A DNA stretch of 64,000 nt from Arenimonas caeni (GTDB taxonomy: Bacteria > Pseudomonadota > Gammaproteobacteria > Xanthomonadales > Xanthomonadaceae): NCBI RefSeq assembly GCF_003024235.1, contig NZ_KZ679093.1:1-64000 (forward strand), written 5' to 3'. The notes under the pieces were generated by a model that was not told where the DNA came from, searched no databases, and saw only the letters and a program-made list of their open reading frames with translations. How positions within the stretch are numbered: the stretch's first letter is position 1; the number at the start of each line of letters is the position of its first letter. Both the position numbers and the translations under genes were made by a program. Of the stretch, positions 58,552 to 64,000 are shown piece after piece.

Positions 58552-59319
58552 TCAGCTGCGCAGGCCGACGCCCCGGGAGAGCAGGCGCAGGGCGAGCGCG
58601 CCCAGCGCGAGCACGAAGAACAGCATCAGGCCATAGGCCGTCGCTATCGGAACGTCGCTCTGGCCAAGCAGTCCATATCGGAAGGCGTTGACCATGTAGA
58701 AGATCGGGTTGAGGTGGGTCGCCGCCTCGGCCCAGCCCGGCAGGAGCTTCACCGAGTAGAACACGCCGCCCAGGTAGGTCAGCGGGGTGAGGATGAAGGT
58801 CGGCACGATGGCGATGTCGTCGAACTTCCTGGCGTACACCGCGTTCACGAAGCCCGCCAGCGAGAAGATGACCGCGCCCAGCAGCACCGTCGTCAGCGTC
58901 ACCAGTGGGTGCGGGATGCGCACGGTGGTGAAGAACATGGCGATGCCCAGCACGATCGCGCCCACCATCAGCCCGCGCAGCACGCCGCCGGCGACATAGC
59001 CGCCCAGGATCACCCAGTTGGGCATCGGGCTGACCAGCATCTCCTCGATGTGGCGGCCGAACTTGGCGCCGAAGAAGCTCGAGCTGATGTTGCCGTAGGC
59101 GTTCTGGATGATCGACATCATCACCAGGCCCGGCACGATGAAATCCATGTAGCCGACGCCGTCCATCGGCCCGATCCGAGAACCGATCAGGCTGCCGAAG
59201 ATCAGGAAGTAGAGCGTCATCGTGATCGCCGGCGGCACCAGGGTCTGGCCCCAGATGCGCAGGATGCGGGCCACCTCGCGCCGGGCGATGGTGTAGAGCG
59301 CGACCAGGTTCGGGCTCAC
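58552..59319 (-). CDS. yadH: ABC-2 transporter permease (YadH-type)
   Basis: A 255-residue integral membrane protein with six helices. GTG start at 59319 overlaps the ATPase stop (GTGA). IGPMDGVGYMDFIVPGLVMM, NPIFYMVNAFRYG and the YadH-like GGVFYSVKLLPGW segments match the family. Substrate unknown. Confidence 0.85.
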   Translation of the reverse strand: MSPNLVALYTIARREVARILRIWGQTLVPPAITMTLYFLIFGSLIGSRIGPMDGVGYMDFIVPGLVMMSIIQNAYGNISSSFFGAKFGRHIEEMLVSPMPNWVILGGYVAGGVLRGLMVGAIVLGIAMFFTTVRIPHPLVTLTTVLLGAVIFSLAGFVNAVYARKFDDIAIVPTFILTPLTYLGGVFYSVKLLPGWAEAATHLNPIFYMVNAFRYGLLGQSDVPIATAYGLMLFFVLALGALALRLLSRGVGLRS

Positions 59320-60251
59320 GACTTCACCTCCGGCCTGGCCGTCATGCGCACGAACAGCTCCTCGAGCCGGTTGGACTTGGTGCGCATCGAACGCACCCTG
59401 ATGCCGGCGGCGTCGAGCGCGGCGAAAACCCGGTTGAGCTCCATCTCGCGCGGCATCTCCAGGTCGATGGTGTGGTCGTCTTCGGCCAGCAGGGTGGCGC
59501 CGGCGATCTCCGGCAGCCGTGCCGGCAGCTGGCCGTCCACGTCGAGCAGGAAGCCTTCGACGTCGAGCTTGGCCAGCAGCGACTTCATCGGGCCCTGCTC
59601 GATGATGCGGCCGTGGTCGATGATCGCCAGGTTGCGGCACAGGCTCTCGGCTTCCTCCAGGTAGTGCGTGGTGAGGATGACCGTGGTGCCGGCGGCGTTG
59701 ACCTCCTTGAGCGTCTTCCACATGCCGCGGCGGATCTCGATGTCCACGCCCGCGGTGGGCTCGTCGAGGATGAGCAGCTTCGGCCGCGTCATCATCGCGC
59801 GGGCGATCATCAGCCGGCGCTTCATGCCGCCCGAAAGCGTGCGCGACATCTTGCGCGCCTTGTCCCACAGCTGCGCCTTCTTCAGCTCCTCCTCCGCGCG
59901 CACCAGCGCCTCTTCGCGCTCGATGCCGTAGAAGCCGGCGTAGTTGACCAGGATGTCGAGCGGCTGCTCGAACATGTTGAAGTTGATCTCCTGCGGCACC
60001 AGGCCGATCAGGCGCATGGCCTCGGAGCGGCGGGCGTGCAGGTCGATGCCGAACACCGACACGTCACCCGAGGTCTTGTTCACCAGCGAGCTGACGATGC
60101 CGATCAGGGTGGACTTGCCGGCGCCGTTGGGTCCGAGCAGGGCGTAGAAGTCGCCGGGCGCGACGCTCAGCGAAACGCCCTTGAGCGCCTCGACGCCGTT
60201 GTCGTAGGTCTTGCGGAGATCGCGGATCTCCAGCGCGGGTTGGGTCTGCAT
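59316..60251 (-). CDS. yadG: ABC transporter ATP-binding protein (YadG-type)
   Basis: A 311-residue ATPase. Walker A LLGPNGAGKSTLIG, Q-loop VPQE, signature LSGGMKRRL, Walker B LLILDEPTAGVD. A C-terminal domain of about 90 residues follows, as in YadG. ATG 60251 fits. A TATAAT -10 lies 48 bp upstream. Confidence 0.9.
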   Translation of the reverse strand: MQTQPALEIRDLRKTYDNGVEALKGVSLSVAPGDFYALLGPNGAGKSTLIGIVSSLVNKTSGDVSVFGIDLHARRSEAMRLIGLVPQEINFNMFEQPLDILVNYAGFYGIEREEALVRAEEELKKAQLWDKARKMSRTLSGGMKRRLMIARAMMTRPKLLILDEPTAGVDIEIRRGMWKTLKEVNAAGTTVILTTHYLEEAESLCRNLAIIDHGRIIEQGPMKSLLAKLDVEGFLLDVDGQLPARLPEIAGATLLAEDDHTIDLEMPREMELNRVFAALDAAGIRVRSMRTKSNRLEELFVRMTARPEVKS

Positions 60252-60299
60252 GGTGCTCCTGGGACCGTGCCGACGCTGCGCCGGCCGGACGGGGGCCTT

Positions 60300-60305
60300 A
60301 TTATA
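60300..60305 (-). promoter_or_regulatory. Perfect -10 box of the yadGH promoter
   Basis: TATAAT on the minus strand in otherwise GC-rich DNA, about 48 bp before the yadG start. No good -35 is seen 17 bp upstream. Confidence 0.5.
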
Positions 60306-60373
60306 GGGTCCTCGCCGCACCCGGCCCCGGGACCGCGGCCGGTACACTGCATCCCGTTCCCGGAGCCCATCGC

Positions 60374-61126
60374 TTGGCCATCGTGCATTTTCCCCTTCGG
60401 CTGGTCGGCAGCCACATGCTGGCGCCCAGCGTCCGCCACCTCGCCTTCGCGCGGGACGACGGCCAGCCGCTCGATTTCATCCCCGGCCAGTTCATCCAGG
60501 TGCATTTCAAGTACCCGGACGGCACCCCGACCAAGCGCAGCTACTCGCTGGCCACCATGCACGACCATGCGCTGGGGCCGGGCGAAGCGGTGGAGATCGC
60601 CGTAAGCTTCGTGGCCGGCGGCGCCGCCACCGCGCTGTTCGAGGCGCTCGACGAAGGCCAGCAGATCGAGGCTTCCGGCCCCTATGGCCGCTTCTGCCTG
60701 ATGCCCGGCGACGCCAACCGCCGCTACCTGCTGGTGGCCACCGGCACCGGCGTCACGCCCTATCGCGCGATGCTGCCGCGCCTGGCCTCGTTGATCCGCG
60801 AGCGCGGCGTGGAAGTAGTGCTGCTGTTCGGCTGCCGCACGCCGGCCGAGCAGCTCTACCACGACGACTTCCTGGCCTTCGCGGCCGAACACCCGGGCTT
60901 CCGTTACGTCAACTGCTTCAGCCGGGAATTGCCCGCATCGCCGCGCCCCGACGACCGAAGTGGTTACGTGCAGGACGCGCTGGCCGGCTTCGCACCTTCG
61001 GCCGAGGGCGACATCGCCTACCTGTGCGGCAACCCGAACATGGTCGACGCCTGCTTCGAGGCCCTCAAGACCGCCGGCCTGCCGGTGCCGCACATCCGCC
61101 GCGAGAAGTACGTCTCGAGCAAGTAA
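60374..61126 (+). CDS. fpr: Ferredoxin/flavodoxin-NADP+ reductase
   Basis: A 250-residue FAD enzyme. RSYSLA (FAD), GTGVTPYRAML (NADP) and CGNPNMV are the family's motifs. It exchanges electrons between NADPH and ferredoxin or flavodoxin. The TTG start at 60374 gives MAIVHFPL; GTG 60383 is possible. Transcribed divergently from yadGH. Confidence 0.88.
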   Translation: MAIVHFPLRLVGSHMLAPSVRHLAFARDDGQPLDFIPGQFIQVHFKYPDGTPTKRSYSLATMHDHALGPGEAVEIAVSFVAGGAATALFEALDEGQQIEASGPYGRFCLMPGDANRRYLLVATGTGVTPYRAMLPRLASLIRERGVEVVLLFGCRTPAEQLYHDDFLAFAAEHPGFRYVNCFSRELPASPRPDDRSGYVQDALAGFAPSAEGDIAYLCGNPNMVDACFEALKTAGLPVPHIRREKYVSSK

Positions 61127-61200
61127 TCGGCACGGTCACATTCCGGGCGCCCGGGGCGTCTGTCATCCTGTGGGCCGGTTTGGCCCGGATGGGAGACACC

Positions 61201-62648
61201 ATGAAACCCTTGTTCCTGATGCTGGCTGCGGGCCTGTTGGCCGCGCCCGGCGCCGAGGCCCGGCGCATCGGCCAGCTTGAGTTCACGCCCTGCGAGCTGG
61301 CCCAGCCAGGCACCGGCGCCACCCTCAGGCTCGAATGCGCCACGCTCGAGGTGCCCGAGGACCCCACCCGCCCCGAGGGGCGCAGGCTGAAGCTGAAGGT
61401 TGGCCTGGCGCCGGCGCGCGCCGCCGAGCCGGCGCCCGACCCGGTGGTCTTCTTCGCCGGCGGCCCGGGGCAATCGGCCACCGAAAGCTGGGCGGGCGTG
61501 GACGCCGGTTTTTCCCGCATCCGCGCCAAGCGCCACGTGGTCTTCGTCGACCAGCGCGGCACCGGAGACGGGCACCGCCTGGCCTGCGCCCTGCCCGACC
61601 CGCAGGGCGGGGCCATGCCCGACAGCGCCCAGCTGCGGCAGATGGCCAGCGACTGCCTGGCCTCCCTCGACGCCGACGTGGCGCAGTACACCACCTCGGT
61701 GGCGGTGAAGGACATCGAGGCCCTGCGCCTGGCGCTGGGTGCGCCGACCCTGAACCTCTACGGCGGCTCCTACGGCACCCGCGTGGCCCAGGAATACGCC
61801 CGCCAGTACCCGCAGGCCGTGCGCAGCATCATCCTCGATGGCGTGGTGCCGCCCGGCCTGGCGCTGGGCAGCGAACACGGCATCAACCTCGAGGCCGCGC
61901 TCAAGGCCATCCTCGGCCGATGCAGCGGCGACGACGCCTGCCGCGCCGCCTTCGGCGACCCCTACCGCACGCTCTACGGCCTGCGCGACCGCGTGCGCGC
62001 CACGCCGCAGACGGTGGCCGCGCGCGACCCGCGCACCTGGGCCCCGCGCGAACTGCGCCTGGACGAGGCCGCGGTGGTGTCGATCGCCCGGCTGTTCGCC
62101 TACGCTCCGGAAACCGCCGCCCTGATGCCGCTGCTGCTGCACGAGGCGGCCTCCGGCCGGCCGGAGGCGCTGGTGGCGCAGGCGGCGCTGGTCTACGACT
62201 CGCTTTCGGCGCAGATCAACCACGGCATGCAGCTGTCGGTGACCTGCGCCGAGGACGCCCCGCGCCTGTCCCGCCGCGAGCAGGACGAGGCGCTGATCCT
62301 GGGCAATGCCATCACCGGCGTGCTGCTCGACCAGTGCGAGGTCTGGCCCAAGGGTCCGGTGTCGCCCGGTTTCCACGAGCCGCTGCGCACCGACACCCCC
62401 ACCCTGCTGCTCTCGGGCGAGCTCGACCCGGTCACGCCGCCACGCTACGCCGAACAGGTGCTGGCCGACCTCGGCAAGGCCGCCCACCTGGTCGGCAAGG
62501 GCCAGGGCCACATCCTGCTCAACCGCGGCTGCACGCCGCGCCTGGCGGCGGAGTTCATCGACAAGCTCGACCCCGAAGGCCTCGACGCCGGCTGCCTGGA
62601 CGTGCTCGGCCCGACGCCCTTCTTCCTCGACCACAACGGAGCCACGCC

Positions 62649-62652
<4 letters not shown>
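61201..62652 (+). CDS. Secreted S33-family alpha/beta hydrolase (TAP-like)
   Basis: A 483-residue exported hydrolase with a signal peptide (1-20). FAGGPGQSATES (oxyanion), DQRGTGDG, GGSYGTRVAQEYA (nucleophile Ser), LLSGELDPVTP (Asp) and GQGHILLNRGC (His) give the full triad of prolyl-iminopeptidase/tripeptidyl-type enzymes, with a TAP-like C-terminus. Its stop overlaps the ABC ATPase start, which ties it to the exporter. Confidence 0.85.
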
Positions 62653-63379
<727 letters not shown>

Positions 63380-63383
<4 letters not shown>

Positions 63384-64000
63384 GCGCCGCGATCACCGTT
63401 TTCCTGAAGGAAGTCACCGAGAACCTGCGCGACCGCAAGACCGTCTTCAACGCGCTGGTGATGGGCCCGCTGCTGGGGCCGCTCTTCTTCGCGATGATGA
63501 TGAGCTTCGTCATCAGCCGGCAGCTCGACATCGCCGAGAAGCCGCTGAAGGTCCCGGTGGTGGGCGCCGAACACGCCCCCGGCCTGGTCGGCTGGCTCGA
63601 GCGCCAGGGCGTGCAGGTCGAGCCGGCGCCGTTCGACCCGGAGGAGGCCCTGCGCAGGCGCGAGAGCGAGGCCGTGCTGGTGGTGCCGGCCGACTTCGGC
63701 ACGCGCTGGCGCGCCGGCGAAACCGCGCAGGTGCAGGTGCTGCAGGACAGCTCGCACCAGGACGGACGCGGGCCGGTGCGGCGGCTGACCGGGCTGCTCG
63801 AGTCCTACTCGCGCCAGCAGGCGGCGCTGCGCGTGAGCGCACGCGGCATGCACCCTTCGCTGCTGTCGCCGGTGGCGGTGGCCGAGCGCGACATCGCCAG
63901 CACGCAGCAGCGCGCCGGCCAGCTGCTCGGCTTCCTGCCCTACCTGCTCGTGCTTGGCGCCTTCCTGGGCGGCATGTACCTGGCCATCGACACCACCGCC
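63380..64000 (+). CDS. natB: ABC-2 permease (NatB-type), 3' end outside window
   Basis: 207 codons are visible and the frame is open at the window end. A first helix (NALVMGPLLGPLFFAMMMSFVI), a periplasmic domain and a second helix (LGFLPYLLVLGAFLGGMYLA) are seen, the layout of NatB/ABC-2 permeases. It overlaps natA by 4 nt. Confidence 0.85.

Overview
The window is very GC-rich chromosomal DNA packed with genes, with strong G/C preference at third codon positions and many 1-8 nt overlaps between genes of one strand. The gene content points to a gammaproteobacterium of the Lysobacterales (Xanthomonadales): monomeric NADP isocitrate dehydrogenase, long-form QueF, ZapE, HrpB, the MrfAB pair, many secreted proteins and lipoproteins, and a MASE1 sensor. 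No rRNA, complete tRNA, prophage, intact insertion sequence or CRISPR array is visible. The name is an inference from family content, not a match to a known strain.

Layout. 1-7.1 kb: a tRNA-like 3' end, a coupled pair of secreted proteins (one with a HELFH zinc-protease motif), a beta-barrel protein, two tandem L,D-transpeptidases, and a divergent rhodanese-OsmC persulfide-type operon with a BigR-like operator. 7.1-13.8 kb: an LCAT-like lipoprotein, an old-yellow-enzyme reductase, an I78 inhibitor lipoprotein, a membrane diguanylate cyclase and a Usp protein behind an FNR/ANR-like site. 13.9-20 kb: a DNA-damage block (mrfA-mrfB, then an AlkC-type glycosylase), an MpaB-family protein and a phosphoribosyltransferase. 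20-24.6 kb: accessory genes: an NYN-LOTUS protein, an EVE-HNH endonuclease of less biased base composition, a BON protein and an Xre/RES toxin-antitoxin pair. 24.6-33 kb: a degenerate sensor kinase, cytochrome c5, an extracellular nuclease, ZapE, two secreted proteins with MopE-type metal-binding motifs, and an M20 amidohydrolase. 33-41 kb: an adenosylcobalamin riboswitch in front of nrdAB, then queF, a lipoprotein, a YkgJ-type protein and isocitrate dehydrogenase. 41-51 kb: katG with an OxyR-like site, a lipoprotein methyltransferase, an amidohydrolase, an ABC exporter, RluE, a second methyltransferase and a DUF885 peptidase. 51-64 kb: a histone-H1-like membrane protein, HrpB, a serine hydrolase, TatD, an OmpA-family operon, the YadGH transporter, ferredoxin reductase, an S33 hydrolase and a NatAB-type transporter that runs off the end.

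The most striking element is not a gene. At least eight long, mostly perfect palindromes share an outer GGGG(T/A)C(A/G)G edge but have unrelated inner stems. They sit almost only in gaps just after stop codons (17.2, 36.8, 41.0, 48.2, 50.9, 56.0 kb), with one half-copy at 32.9 kb. No transposase that could move them is present here. They look like a REP/RAYT-type or MITE-like family, and several probably act as transcription terminators.

Testable regulatory links are visible for B12 (riboswitch over nrdAB), persulfide (palindrome over rhodanese-OsmC), low oxygen (FNR/ANR site over usp), peroxide (ATAG-N7-CTAT over katG) and toxin-antitoxin autoregulation (paired CTCCA/TGGAG sites).
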